A stretch of 64,000 nt of DNA from Arion vulgaris (GCA_020796225.1 CM036753.1:9380501-9444500), one strand, 5' to 3'; positions 32,041 to 42,904 are shown, counted from the first letter of the stretch. The notes: generated by a model not told the origin, from the letters alone. Numbers and translations: made by a program.

Positions 32041-33403
32041 TTTCGAAACTTACTTAGGAGAAGAGAATCTTACAGAACATGATCCAGTCTCTGAAACTTA
32101 CCTAGGAGAAGACAATCTTACCGTACATGATCCAGTCTCTGAAACTTACCTAGGAGAAGACAATCTTACCGTACATGATCCAGTCTCTGAAACTTACCTA
32201 GGAGAAGACAATCTTGCCATACATGATCCAGTCTCTGAAACTTACCTAGGAGAAGACAATCTTACCGTACATGATCCAGTCTCTGAAACTTACCTAGGAG
32301 AAGACAATCTTACCATACATGATCCAGTCTCTGAAACTTATCTAGGAGAAGACAATCTTACCGTACATGATCCAGTCTCTGAAACTTACCTAGAAGAAGA
32401 CAATCTTACAGGACATGATCTAGTCTCTGAAACTTACCTAGGAGAAGACAATCTTACTGTACATGATCCAGTCTCTGAAACTTACCTAGGAGAAGACAAT
32501 CTTACCATACATGATCCAGTCTCTGAAACTTACCTAGGAGAAGACAATCTTACAGGACATGATCCAGTCTCTGAAAACTTACCGGGTTACATGATCCAGT
32601 CTCTGAAACTTACCTAGGAAGACAATCTTACAGTACATGATCCAGTCTCTGAAACTTACCTAGGAGAAGACAATCTTACAGGACATGATCCAGTCTCTGA
32701 AACTTACCTAGGAGAAGACAATCTTACCGTACATGATCCAGTCTCTGAAACTTACCTAGGAGAAGACAATCTTACCGTACATGATCCAGTCTCTGAAACT
32801 TACCTAGGAGAAGACAATCTTACAGTACATGATCCAGTCTCTGAAACTTACCTAGGAAGACAATCTGACATGATCAGTTCTAAACACCTGGAAGAAATCT
32901 TCACATGATCCAGTCTCTGAAACTTACCTAGAGAAGACAATCTTACCGTACATGATCCAGTCTCTGAAACTTACCTAGGAGAAGACAATCTTACAGGACA
33001 TGATCCAGTCTCTGAAACTTACCTAGGAGAAGACAATCTTACCGTACATGATCCAGTCTCTGAAACTTACCTAGAAGAAGACAATCTTACAGGACATGAT
33101 CCAGTCTCTGAAACTTATCTAGGAGAAGACAATCTTACTGTACATGATCCAGTCTCTGAAACTTACCTAGGAGAAGACAATCTTACCGTACATGATCCAG
33201 TCTCTGAAACTTACCTAGGAGACGACAATCTTACTGTACATGATCCAGTCTCTGAAACTTACCTAGGAGAAGACAATCTTACTGTACATGATCCAGTCTC
33301 TGAAACTTACCTAGGAGAAGACAATCTTACCGTATATGATCCAGTCTCTGAAACTTACCTAGGAGAAGACAATCTTACCGTACATGATCCAGTCTCTGAT
33401 CGC
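32041..33403. repeat. 48-bp minisatellite, ~28 copies, with variant classes
   Basis: Units contain gaaacttacctaggagaaga, caatcttaccgtacatga and tccagtctct. Variation is concentrated at one site after cttac (cgt, cat, agg, tgt, agt). In one frame this encodes a 16-residue period, ETYLGEDNLTVHDPVS, with V/I/G alternatives. The frame 31988-32617 is open for about 11 units until a disruption near 32570. Units at 32855-32920 carry many deletions. It lies about 65 bp from the 5' end of SINE-A copy 5. Confidence 0.95.
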
Positions 33404-33465
33404 CTGTGACGCAGACAGAAAGCAGCTTTACTGATTACTAGTCTATGTAAGTGTCTTGTCTCGGG

Positions 33466-33708
33466 GTATCTGTGGCTAAGTGGTTAAGTGGTTAAGTGGT
33501 TAAGCCGTTGCCTTCAGTTCTGAGGTCGATTCGAATCTGGACAGCACTATTCTATTCACGCGCCGTACTTTTTCTATAGATCCCTAAGGTTTTTGTCGGT
33601 GCTACGGATAAAGTGTTTTGTACAATCTCGGCAGATAGATTGCGCCGTTTGTGCTGAGAAGAACTATGTCTAATGGAGTGTAATGAAGTAAATCCTTTGT
33701 CTCCAGTC
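33466..33708 (+). mobile_element. SINE-A copy 5 with expanded box A
   Basis: Head tatctgtggctaagtggtta, in which aagtggtt is then repeated three times (33476-33503) before aagccgttgcc. Box B is in cgattcgaatctgg. The diverged body runs to aagtaaatcctttgtctcc. The small triplication is at the same place in the element that forms larger arrays elsewhere. Confidence 0.85.
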
Positions 33709-33709
33709 C

Positions 33710-34100
33710 CGCTTCATGTAAGTGTTTGCTGAGTCTGCAGTGTCCAGTACAAAATAACATTTCCCGTAGCATTTCCATACCGTAGGGTAAGAAGTCACTT
33801 CACTTCCCATTTTTAGACCCTAGTGTCCAGGAGGTAAGAATGTCAATTTATTTCCTCACGTGTGGAAAGTTGTGTGTGGGATTGAACCACCAACCCTCTT
33901 GTGTCCGAGTCACTAGTCGAACGCTTACGCATTACGCTAATCCGTCCCACACAGTTTCCAGTACGTAGACGAAATATAGTGACCGAAACTGTTCTACTTA
34001 ACTCTTTGAAGAGGTCATTTCTATAAGCATATTAAAGGTCATACGCGTCTACATTTCCAACTCCGATCTTTTGTAGATCATTGTGTTCTCTTGTCTGAGG
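33710..34100 (-). pseudogene. LINE-eta C-terminal remnant, split by SINE-G
   Basis: gtgtttgctgagtctgcagt at 33721 and acgaaatatagtgaccgaaa at 33968 align in order with 53130-53190, where the minus strand encodes LCTGHCRLNKHFYRLG. The SINE-G insertion at 33751-33956 separates them. Confidence 0.7.
33751..33956 (-). mobile_element. SINE-G, with 8-bp target duplication
   Basis: The minus strand begins gtgtgggacggattagcgta (box A) and has ggttggtggttcaatccca (box B). The target duplication tccagtac at 33743-33750 and 33957-33964 is perfect and lies within LINE-eta sequence that is continuous at 53.1 kb. About 206 bp long. Confidence 0.82.
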
Positions 34101-34620
34101 ATTGTCTTAAATAGTAGCATGTCCCTTGTAGAACGTCGCTTCATCACATCCCTCCTGAAAATCTATCTGTCCTAGCAAGTTTCCTGCCTCTTCCAACGTC
34201 ATGTTAAATGTTCTTTGATGTCCTGCTGCCACTTTCGTCTTGGTCGTCCCATGCCTCGTACTCCAGGAACCATGCCTTCCATTACCTTTCTCTCCAAACC
34301 ACAGTGACGTTTAACTTGGCCAAAATATTTCATATTCCGGGACATGATGTTATTTATGTGTTAATGCTCCACGATATGCAGGTCTTGTAGGACGTCCCTG
34401 TATTTTCTCTTCTCTGTCCAGGATGTACTAAGAACTTTTCTGCAACACCTTGTTTCAAAAGCTTCAATTTTGTCCTTTAATGTTTGTGTTAAGGTCCACG
34501 ATTCACATCAATATGTTGCCACATGAAATATGCATGTTCTCAAAAGTCTAACTTTTGTTTCTTTGCTTGTATCGTGTCATAGTTTCTTTATGCTGACCAT
34601 CTTCTGGGAGGCACATTCTG
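34090..34620 (-). pseudogene. LINE-gamma reverse transcriptase C-terminal remnant
   Basis: The minus strand reads VRLLRTCIFHVATY, CESWTLTQTLKDKIEAFETR, CCRKVLSTSWTEKRKYRDVL, then MSRNMKYFGQVKRHCGLERK, VMEGMVPGVRGMGRPRRKW and QQDIKEHLT. This spans the end of the RT domain to the GRPRRKW motif and is the longest LINE-gamma copy. Stops and frameshifts are present, for example after ATY and HIVEH. Confidence 0.82.
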
Positions 34621-34717
34621 AAAAATGTGGTTCTCAAACTATACATAATTCATGACACATATTATGTTTTATTATAGTGATGTATGTCGTAATGAGAAAA
34701 TATACAAGTCGAAATAT

Positions 34718-35198
34718 GTCAATGTTACTACTAGAATCCCTGACGCCACTAACCAGCTGTGCATATAACATTAAAGCTAACCAACTTGTATCGTCTTCTA
34801 CTGCTGCCTGTCAATGTTACAACTAGAATCCCTGACGCCACTACCCAGGTGTGCAGATAACATTAAAGCTAACCAATTTGTATCATCTTCCACTGCTGCC
34901 AGTCAATGTTACTACTAGAATCCCTGACGCCACTACCCAGCTGTGCAGATAACATTAAAGCTAACCAACTTGTATCATCTTCCACTGCTGTCTGTCAATG
35001 TTATCCAACTTTGCTCACACAATTTGTATCATCTTCCACTGCTGTCTGTCAATGTTATCCAACTGCGCTCACACAATTTGTATCATCTTCCACTGCTGTC
35101 TGTCAATGTTATCCAACTGCGCTCACACAATTTGTATCATCTTCCACTGCTGTCTGTCAATGTTATCCAACTGCGCTCACACAGTTTGCCAGATCTAA
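34718..35198. repeat. Compound minisatellite: 92-bp x 3 then 54-bp x 4
   Basis: The first three units are 92 bp (gtcaatgttactactagaat, ccctgacgccacta, aacattaaagctaaccaa, cttccactgctg). From 34994 the unit is 54 bp. It shares the start gtcaatgtta and the end ttgtatcatcttccactgct but has tccaactgcgctcacacaat in between. So the shorter unit arose by internal replacement or deletion and was then amplified. Confidence 0.94.
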
Positions 35199-35449
35199 CT
35201 AGAAGCTATGTTAATTACATTGTCAGCTAATGTCACGCTACAACGTCAGTCATAGATAACGTTGCACCATAAACCTGCATACCCTTATACCCTTATACCC
35301 TTCTACTAGTGCATATATATTTTCAATTAAACACATTCTCATTAAAAAAACAACAATAACATATGTTTTTTCGTTACAATGTTAATAGTTTATCTGGATG
35401 ATTCTCAAACTAAGAATTTCAGATCTTCTGTCTTGATTTCATCCAACAC

Positions 35450-35692
35450 TGAAAATGAAAATCGTTGTATATCCTTTACAGGATTTCACCATCAACTATA
35501 GTAAACGAGTCATCAATTTTCTAGGCACCACTTATATATTCAGTAGTTTACCATTGCTTTCTGTATATTTGCCGTTCGTAAAAATCTACGCCGAATGCAT
35601 TTGCTTCCAAATTGTCCGGCACAGAGTTTGAACAAGGTATGCTTGAGTTGTGATCGAGTTTACTACATCTTAAGCTACAGACTCCCATAACT
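35450..35692 (-). mobile_element. SINE-B copy 2
   Basis: gtatatcctttacaggattt, ctaggcaccacttatatatt, gtttaccattgctttctgta, with the head at the right edge (tgtagcttaagatgtagtaa on the minus strand). About 243 bp, the same length as the other full copies. The gap before it (35199-35449) is unrecognised. Confidence 0.85.
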
Positions 35693-36120
35693 AGATGTAG
35701 AACACTATAGATGTTTTATATAATTGTTATTCTTAATGTGGCAACAACAGGAAACAAAAATACGAACTAATCGTAACATGGGCGTACACAAACATGTTTC
35801 CAGGATGGAACTAGGGGAGGAGGAAAAGGGGGCAAAAGGAGTAAAATATAAGTTTAGTTGGTATTTTACGGTAAAGGAGAAGAGCAGATTCGCATAAATC
35901 TGATATTGATGAAAAGTTTTTTTGTAGAAGAGGGGAGGCACTTGCTTCTCGAGATGAGGGTTTGCAGTCCGCCCACTCCTTGTCTTAATGTATGAACGCC
36001 TATGAACCAAAATGATGTTCGTATCTGAGTTTTCTAACTTAGAAAACCGGTATATACTTCGTACTATTCGAATCTATGTTATTTTGAATTATTAGTTCGG
36101 TAAACTTCATGATGAATACA
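35693..36120. other. No feature recognised
   Basis: A 101-codon minus-strand frame (35705-36010) shows no domain. Confidence 0.45.
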
Positions 36121-36510
36121 GAGAAATGTCTGGTCAACCACTACTGACAACTGTTATAAGAAAGAGAAGATGGAAATATGTTGGACACACTTTCAGGAGA
36201 AATCATCAAAGAATATCAAAGCAGGAACTGAAGTGGGATGGAAAGGGTTCAAGAAAGTCAGGACGACCTAAGAAGACCCTGAAACGAACTTTGCTGAGAG
36301 AGGCAAGAAATATCGGTCTCAGTTCCATGGAGGAGATTGAGGAGGTTGCCCATAATTCTCTGTCCGTTATAGGTTACATAGGACTTGCAGTAATTTTCCA
36401 TACCGCTCTAAAGGGTGTAAACCCTTTAGAGCGGTATGGAGAAATTACTTGCAAGTCCCATGTAACCTATAACGGTACGAGAGGAATTATTATAGTATTA
36501 TTATTATAAA
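36121..36510 (+). pseudogene. LINE-alpha 3' end, best copy, with inverted duplication
   Basis: Open frame 36126-36509: SGQPLLTTVIRKRRWKYVGH, TFRRNHQRISKQELKWDGKG, SRKSGRPKKTLKRTLLREAR, NIGLSSMEEIEEVAHNSL. This is the 'RRW.Y.GH..R' motif through the SGRPKKT basic motif of LINE C-termini. The normal end (QDRAVWRNYLQ) is replaced at 36364 by an inverted copy of the 3' terminus, then the terminus itself (cggtatggagaaattacttg, acctataacggtacgagagg) and an ATT-rich tail. Confidence 0.88.
36364..36475. repeat. Long palindrome at a LINE 3' end
   Basis: Arms 36364-36415 and 36422-36475 (52 and 54 bp) are inverse copies with only a few differences (one substitution and two single-base indels that I can see) around a 6-base spacer, tgtaaa. 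The right arm is the ordinary LINE-alpha 3' end and the left arm is the extra inverse copy. Confidence 0.95.
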
Positions 36511-36975
36511 CTTCATGGAGTATGCGTCATCTAGATTTTAAGACTGGTAAACTCTAGGGAGTCTGTGTTGTCTAAATTATAAAACAGGTTTCAGCAAAGC
36601 CATGTTATTTATTTGTATACCCTCTTGAACAATTCTGTCGCTTATTGACGATGAAACTGAATATTGAAACATATCAACACTTTAATGCCCATTGATGCTT
36701 ATGTTATTTGTATATTATCTGTTGTCAATATTTTTTATTTCATTCCGTTGATGTGCAAGTGTTATTCTTTGTTGTTTCAATGAATTGACATTACTAATTT
36801 CTATATACCATTTTATGAAGTGGATAAAAGCACTATATCGTCAGCAAATCTTATCTCTGGTTATACATGTCCTCCATTCACTTGCTTTTCTTTTTTCATT
36901 TTCGCATCGTGCTTTTCTTTATCGTCAGCTTTCTCTAACATTTCTCATTACATTATTTGCATATTTAAATTCAAA
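36511..36975. other. No feature recognised
   Basis: AT-rich, with no repeats. Confidence 0.5.
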
Positions 36976-37290
36976 ATGGAGTCACCGACAGCGAAGTTGA
37001 TAACACACCGAGCTACTGACACCGGGCCGAGGAAATTTGAGACTCAAGGACTTGGGCCGAAAATGTTCTGCGTGCACAAGGTATGAGGTTGGGCAATAGG
37101 AAACTGATCGTTTACTTGAGGATCTAAATTACAGTTATCTAAGAAGTCGGAGTAAGTCTCGCTTAAATAACAAGGGAAACTGGTGATTAAGAAAGGAAGT
37201 TTTCACACCAACATCATTCATATGCGTCATATTAAAGGAAATTACTACACCTGAATTCATTGTGGGTGAGCGGTTAAAAACAACATGCTC
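36976..37290 (+). mobile_element. SINE-H copy 3
   Basis: gcgaagttgataacacaccg, ttctgcgtgcacaaggtatg, ttgaggatctaaattacagt, gaagtcggagtaagtctcgc, actggtgattaagaaaggaa and acacctgaattcattgtggg follow the order of SINE-H at 1.1 and 23.6 kb. Confidence 0.75.
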
Positions 37291-37387
37291 ATTAAAATTG
37301 AGTCGAATTTGTTGTGTGTGTCTCTGCCTTTAAGTACTTGTGCGCTATGAAGACTGATACTTATTTACACAACGTTTATCTGAAGAC

Positions 37388-37497
37388 TATACCAAACATA
37401 TAAGAAAATCCTGTTATACCAAACATATAAGAAAATCCTGTTATACCAAACATATAAGAAAATCCTGTTATACCAAACATATAAGAAAATCCTGTAA
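37388..37497. repeat. 27-bp tandem repeat x 4
   Basis: Four identical copies of ataccaaacatataagaaaa plus tcctgtt. Confidence 0.96.
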
Positions 37498-37689
37498 AAA
37501 ATGATTAGATCATATCACAGAAAACTTTGTGAACCCAATTCTATCTCTTAAATCTCCAATTTGTCGATGAAATTACCATCTTTATTTGATCAAACACTTT
37601 ATCTGACCATGCCACTTTAGAGTATTTCTTTTTACAATTGTATTTTTGTATGATGAGAATTATGTCTGACATAAGTACAAGTAAAATAT

Positions 37690-37948
37690 ATCAACCATTT
37701 TGTTTATATCTCGAGGTGTACTGGGTAATATGGTGTTAGGTCCGCCTTTTTTCATTGACTGTCGGCACACGATGGGTGATGTGGTCTACATCACGCCAAC
37801 AGCTTTAATTTCCCTGGTAACCACTTGAGGCTGTGTCAACCTGAGAGGTGTTAGGGTCGGAAAGTATTTCACACCCACTGTGGAATCGAACGCGGACCAC
37901 TCACCTAAAAAGCGAGCTCACTAACGACTACACTATTGATGCTCTCTC
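37690..37948 (-). mobile_element. SINE-F copy 1
   Basis: The minus-strand head is gtgtagtcgttagtgagctc (box A), then cgcgttcgattccacagtgg (box B). The body has gctgtgtcaacctgagaggt, gatgtggtctacatcacg and ttcattgactgtcggcacac in plus orientation. The same element lies at 55.0-55.2 kb. A 33-bp array begins about 80 bp beyond its 5' end. Confidence 0.85.
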
Positions 37949-38025
37949 CTGTCTGAAATAACATCTCTTAATTAATTTTAAATTCCTTACTTTATTTTTC
38001 CATCCCAGTTCTTTTTGTTTTTTTA

Positions 38026-38325
38026 ACTATCAGACTACACTGTGTAACAACAGATTTAACTATCAGATTACACTGTGTAACAACAGATTTAACTATCAGA
38101 CTACATTGTGTAAGAACAGATTTAACTATCAGACTAAAAACTGTGTAACAACAGATTTAACTATCAGATTACATTGTGTAACAACAAGTCAGATTTAACT
38201 ATCAGACTACACTGTGTAACAACAGATTTAACTATCAGACTACATTGTGTAACAACAGATTTAACTATCAGACTAGACTGTGTAACAACAGATTTAAGTA
38301 TCAGACTTCGCTGTTTAAGAACAGA
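38026..38325. repeat. 33-bp minisatellite, ~9 copies
   Basis: Units of agatttaactatcagactac plus actgtgtaacaac, with c/t and small insertion variants. Located on the 5' side of SINE-F copy 1. Confidence 0.94.
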
Positions 38326-38736
38326 TTTAGAACGTACCTTGTTGATAGTTTTACCTACCAAACTTAGAAACACCAACAAAAGAACCAATGAAATTCAATA
38401 TTTTAAGGGTCAGACATTGTTTACAAAACTGCAAAACATTAGATACTGAGAAAACACATAAGTATAAAATGGTTTTCAAAGTAATGCCATGTTCATTGTA
38501 TGAAATATAATGATGGTGTTCAACTTACCATAAAATTGTCATATTTGTAAAAATTACCAGATATCCAACAACTATTGATAATTAATTGATAATTGCGTCT
38601 ATTCTTTGTTGGAACCGGCTAAGTCATTAATGTGTAGAAGGTATTCGTTATGTTATCCGTATTGTGAATGTTATCATCACGATGTATCAGGTACGGTTGT
38701 GTATTCTAATATCAACTATATATTACTTGCAGTGAC
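38326..38736. other. No feature recognised
   Basis: AT-rich. Confidence 0.5.

Positions 38737-38785
<49 letters not shown>
38737..38785. repeat. (TA)n microsatellite
   Basis: About 24 TA units. Confidence 0.95.
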
Positions 38786-38786
<1 letters not shown>

Positions 38787-38899
38787 TACAATACGTATAA
38801 CATCAGTACATCTCTAGCATACCCATTGAACCTTTGTATTTTTCATTCATCCAATTAATGACATATAAGACGAAGGCATTCAGAATATCAGCAAATATG

Positions 38900-39140
38900 T
38901 GAGCGTCTGTGGATTAACGATAGTGAACTTGATTACAACCCAAGAGTACCGGTTTGTACACTACGGCGGGCAGTTTGGAAGCAAATTCGTTACTGTAGAT
39001 TTTTACGAATGTGAAAAATAGATCTCACCGTTCAGAAAGCAATGATAAACTAGTGAACGTGTATGTGGTGTCTAGAAATCAAGGACTCGCTTACTGTGGT
39101 TGATGGCGGCGTCCTGCACATGATATGTCACGTTTCTCGT
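38900..39140 (+). mobile_element. SINE-B copy 3
   Basis: The head is diverged (gagcgtctgtggattaacga), then cagtttggaagcaaattcgt, agaaagcaatgataaactag, gtgtctagaaatcaaggact, read as the inverse of the other copies. About 240 bp. A ~30-bp sequence, cctttgtatttt(t/a)cattcat, occurs on both sides (38835 and 39198), possibly a local duplication. Confidence 0.8.
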
Positions 39141-39223
39141 TTTCCAAGTTGCCTACATGGAGTATAACATTGATACACATCTGAAATACTCATTGCACCT
39201 TTGTATTTTACATTCATAAAAGC

Positions 39224-39291
39224 CATAGGTTCTCAAAGTGCGTAGTGCCGCCCACAGTGGGCAGTGGGTCGAACAAATTTGGGAATCTATG
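39224..39291. mobile_element. Short hAT-like inverted-repeat element
   Basis: 68 bp from CATAGGTTCTCAAAGTG to TTTGGGAATCTATG. The ends match those of the 467-bp element at 39495, so this may be an internally deleted relative. I see no clear 8-bp duplication. Confidence 0.5.
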
Positions 39292-39299
39292 ATCTAAGT

Positions 39300-39494
39300 C
39301 CTAATATTCAAAGATGGGGGTGGAGTGAGTATGTTGTGTTGTTCAAAGGAAACAAAAAGAAGAGCTGTGGAAATATAGTTGAAAAATTATGGCAAGACTT
39401 TGAAAATAATTAATAGAAAGACTGCAGAATTGAAACAATGGAAATCTCTTGTGGAAGCTTTATATGTCATACGAGACACGAAGAGGATCTAGAT
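39300..39494 (+). pseudogene. LINE-epsilon C-terminal remnant
   Basis: NIQRWGWSEYVVL followed by gagctgtggaaatatagttg, ttaatagaaagactgcagaa and aatctcttgtggaagcttta, parallel to 10.7-10.95 kb. It is cut on the right by the element at 39495. Confidence 0.6.
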
Positions 39495-39961
39495 CATATT
39501 TTCCAAATTTGTATGGCCCCCGCCCACTTTGCAAGACATAAACTTTATAACCCACCCCCCTCCTCATTATAACAGTTTGTCAACGCCCCCCTCTCCTCCA
39601 CATATATACATGCTCTCTATTTTCTCCTCGACATAGAAAACTGATATATATTTCTGTCATAAATGATCAATTTTCAAATGGTTATATACATGACATAGAA
39701 AAATGATGAAAAATAGGATGGTGTAAGACGGGCTTAAGATGAATTAAAATGCAGAATTCAAATTTTAAATGATTATTCAATCGCAAAATCACGAAAATAG
39801 TTAATTTTAAAATATATATTATTAATTTCGTCTTTAAGGAACCACCGACCCTTAATATCCTGAATGCCACTTAAATGCTTCTGAACTCACTAACGCTCCC
39901 CTTGAAAGCATCAGTGCGCACTGGAGGGGGAGGGGCGGTTCCGCTACTTTGGGAACCTATG
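39495..39961. mobile_element. hAT-like non-autonomous element X, copy 1
   Basis: 467 bp with ends catattttccaaatttg and, read inward from the right, cataggttcccaaagtagcg. It is flanked by atctagat (39487-39494) and atatagat (39962-39969), 7 of 8 positions alike, as expected for an aged hAT target duplication. The body (catttaaat-type AT core, cttaagatgaattaaaatgc, gattattcaatcgcaaaatc) recurs at 55.3-55.8 kb. No transposase. Confidence 0.75.
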
Positions 39962-39969
39962 ATATAGAT

Positions 39970-40364
39970 AATGCCATGATTACACATTTTAGCGTCACTT
40001 ATAAATTACTTCAGTGAAATATAAATATATGTGTATATATTGCTAATATTTATTATTTATATATACATTTTAATATATATATATATTATATGACATATAT
40101 ATATATAAATTGTAGTTAAACTTCAAATATGTTTCACATAGTACTGTAAACATTGTATTTGTTTGTTTGTCATATATTAATATACGTCTGTTGCATCACT
40201 CAAAATTTATGAATTCTACAAATATGGCAACCTACCTAACAAACTACTCTGGTAGTACCAAGTGTCAAACACTCTACCTCACAGGCCAACTCTGTAAATA
40301 TAAACACAATCTTGAACTTAAACTATTTAATGTTATATATATCAATCTTTATAAAAAATGAAAG
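39970..40364. other. No feature recognised
   Basis: Several short AT-dinucleotide tracts. Confidence 0.5.
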
Positions 40365-40757
40365 CAAACGATTTACAAAATATACTTCTCAACACTTCTC
40401 ATTTATACAGAAAACGATTTACAAAATATACTTCTCAACACTTCACATTTATACAGAAAACGATTTACAAAATATACTTCTCAACACTTAACATTTATAC
40501 AGCAAACGATTTACAAAATATACTTCTCAACACTTCACATTTATACAGCAAACGATTTACAAAATATACTTCTCAACACTTCTCATGTATACAGCAATTG
40601 ATTTACAAAATATACTTCTCAACACTTCTCATTTATACAGAAAACGATTTACAAAATATACTTCTCAACACTTCACATTTATACAGAAAACGATTTACAA
40701 AATATACTTCTCAACACTTCTCATCTATACAGCAAACGATTTACAAAATATACTCAA
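40365..40757. repeat. 46-bp minisatellite, ~8.5 copies
   Basis: Units contain aaaacgatttacaaaatata, cttctcaacacttctcattt and atacag, with a/c and t/a variants (aaaacg/caaacg, ctcat/acat). Confidence 0.95.
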
Positions 40758-41379
40758 CTCTTCCCTTCCTAATATATAAAATAACCCAGTGGTATTAAAT
40801 ATTTAAAAATAAAACACATATATATTTTTAGAAGCCCTCCATTACAAATGTTATTCTCTGAAAAACAGCGCACAAAGTTATGGTTTTAACGTGCGTGTAT
40901 TATGAGTTAATATCAATGATAAAATTGGCACGAGACTGTAGTTAAATAGTTAAACGAGATATTCACTGAAGATGAAACAATATGCACACAAATAGAAGCG
41001 ATGTTATAAAACGCAAGCTTTATCGATTGTCTCTTGGCATCAAGTCACAAACTCTAAAGTTTCTTTAGAACGGAACAGAAAATATAATCATATCTTTCTA
41101 GATATACCGATATCATTCAAAGATATCAATCAACATTAAGGAACAGAAAATAGTGGGAATGTTCACAATCATTGATATAATATTACTCTTAAAGACAACT
41201 GGGAACACAACCATTGACAATATGTGTCATTCCCTTTACACAGTTAAACTTAAACACATGTGTACTATTTGCAAGGGTCTTCTACAACAGAAGATCATCG
41301 GAAAGAAAGCGGAGGTAGGCATGAAATAGATGAATAGATCGCATAGCAAAATATGCTCAAAAAAGTAAAAATAACTTAT
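40758..41379. other. No feature recognised
   Basis: AT-rich. Confidence 0.5.
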
Positions 41380-41530
41380 TACTCAAGCCAGTAGAGCAGC
41401 GCAAGACAAAAACAGAAAACTACGACACTGGACAGCAAACCACGACACTGGACAGCAAACCACGACACTGGACAGCAAACCGAAACAAACAAAAGTGGGA
41501 CAACAAAAGAATAAAAGAAGTTTACACCTC
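41380..41530 (+). pseudogene. LINE-beta 3' tail with 21-bp triplication
   Basis: gtagagcagcgcaagacaaa then aacagaaaactacgacactg corresponds to the last codons of LINE-beta (REAQDK..., 4.03 kb; QDENRKPQH, 54.1 kb). The piece cgacactggacagcaaacca is repeated three times (about 41419-41480) before acaaaagtgggacaacaaaa. Confidence 0.72.
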
Positions 41531-41814
41531 TCTCCAAAATAATTATATAGACGTACATATATATATATATGTATAGTTATTTCATCATCATCAATCTTCA
41601 TCGTGCTCAAGAACACATACGACAGAGACAATAAAGAAGAATGCCCACACGATCATGGACGGATTGCATTTCTTTTGTCTCTGTTTCTGTAGCTTTATTT
41701 TTAAATTAAATGTGGGGTAGTTGGCCCATACCTCATAATTGCATGTTAACACATAGTAGAGAAAACAGTGGTTCTTTTCTGCTCTACCACAGAAGCTTCA
41801 CTGAATATTTATAA

Positions 41815-42045
41815 AAGGGTCTAAATACGTAGAAGTGGCCTCATTGCACTGGGTTTTACTCCATATGGCTAGCCCTCTCCTGCTTCGTAGAAATAGCACG
41901 CCATCTGCCGTGACAATGGCACAAAGCACAAACTCCGTAGCTCTGGCAGCACTAGTTTGGGTCTTCGGAAAGCACTTGTGAAGGAACGGCGCGGTCCACA
42001 TTCGAATTTACGACCTTCGCAATGCAAGGCAACGGCCACTTAGCC
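41815..42045 (-). mobile_element. SINE-A copy 6
   Basis: cattgcactgggttttactc, gcacgccatctgccgtgaca, acaaagcacaaactccgtag, gaacggcgcggtcca, with the head at the right edge (gtggctaagtggccgttgcc on the minus strand). Diverged. Confidence 0.85.
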
Positions 42046-42199
42046 ACAAAAATCCACTAAGGGTGAATATTTATAAGTAAACAACGTTTAATTTCAGGAA
42101 AAGTTCTTGCCGAAATAAATACTAACTGTATTACGAAGGGGGAGAGAGGGACATTTTTGAGTGTTTATAATTACTTCTTGTATTTCTACTTTCTTCTTT

Positions 42200-42380
42200 T
42201 AAAAGAATTGCCTTCATTTCTCCGGGTTTTTGCCATATGGCTAAATTAATCTTTGCTTAAATGGCAGGCCAACCTGCCGAGAGTATTGCACAAAACACGA
42301 ACTCCGTAACTTCGGCAAATACTCTAGGTCTGAAAAATCGTGAACAGAACGACGCAGTCCTGATTCCAACCCACGACCAT
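42200..42380 (-). mobile_element. SINE-A copy 7 (head truncated)
   Basis: ctccgggtttttgccatatg, gccaacctgccgagagtatt, gcacaaaacacgaactccgt, gaacagaacgacgcagtcct, gattccaacccacgacca. It stops at box B, so the box-A part is missing. Lies 155 bp from copy 6 in the same orientation. Confidence 0.8.
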
Positions 42381-42904
42381 TAATCATTTTATAATAGGAG
42401 TTCAGATTCTCCGATAAATGTTCTAATTTCAAGATTTTATTTCATTATACAGTTTCTTTTTAAAGTTGTTGGATGTGGGCGACAGTCTTTTCCTGAGAAC
42501 TGTCTGCAGTGGACATTTTTGGTAGGACGTGTTCTGTGGTTATTGTCAATTCTCAATGACAAAGTATAGAGATATATTATCTTCATTTTTGGATTTCAGT
42601 TTGTGTCTTTATTTGTTGTGGCCTGTTCTGAGTTGAAGTTTAGCAACATAGTGTCTTCAGAACAGTTGATAATGTTATACTTGTTTTTACAATATGTTAA
42701 ACTGTTTGTTAATTTCTTTGTAAATATACCTTTAGTTATCGCCAGCTCTCGTCGCTCTAAAGGACACATCAAAAAGGGACTAAAATATCAATTCAATTTG
42801 ATTTTGTGCCTCTCTTTCTACCTTACACCTAGTAATATTTTCATGAGCAGTTTCAGATTTGTTTCTTTCTCTGTAGATGTTTGCTTTTTTTATTGTACAG
42901 TGTG
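42381..42904. other. No feature recognised
   Basis: A 127-codon plus frame (42603-42986) runs into the next SINE fragment and has no domain. Confidence 0.45.

Noticed and set aside
31988..32617. A 209-codon acidic repeat protein
   Set aside because: Open only because the unit is 48 bp. The array continues for many units with the frame broken, and no promoter, splice context or non-repeat domain is visible.
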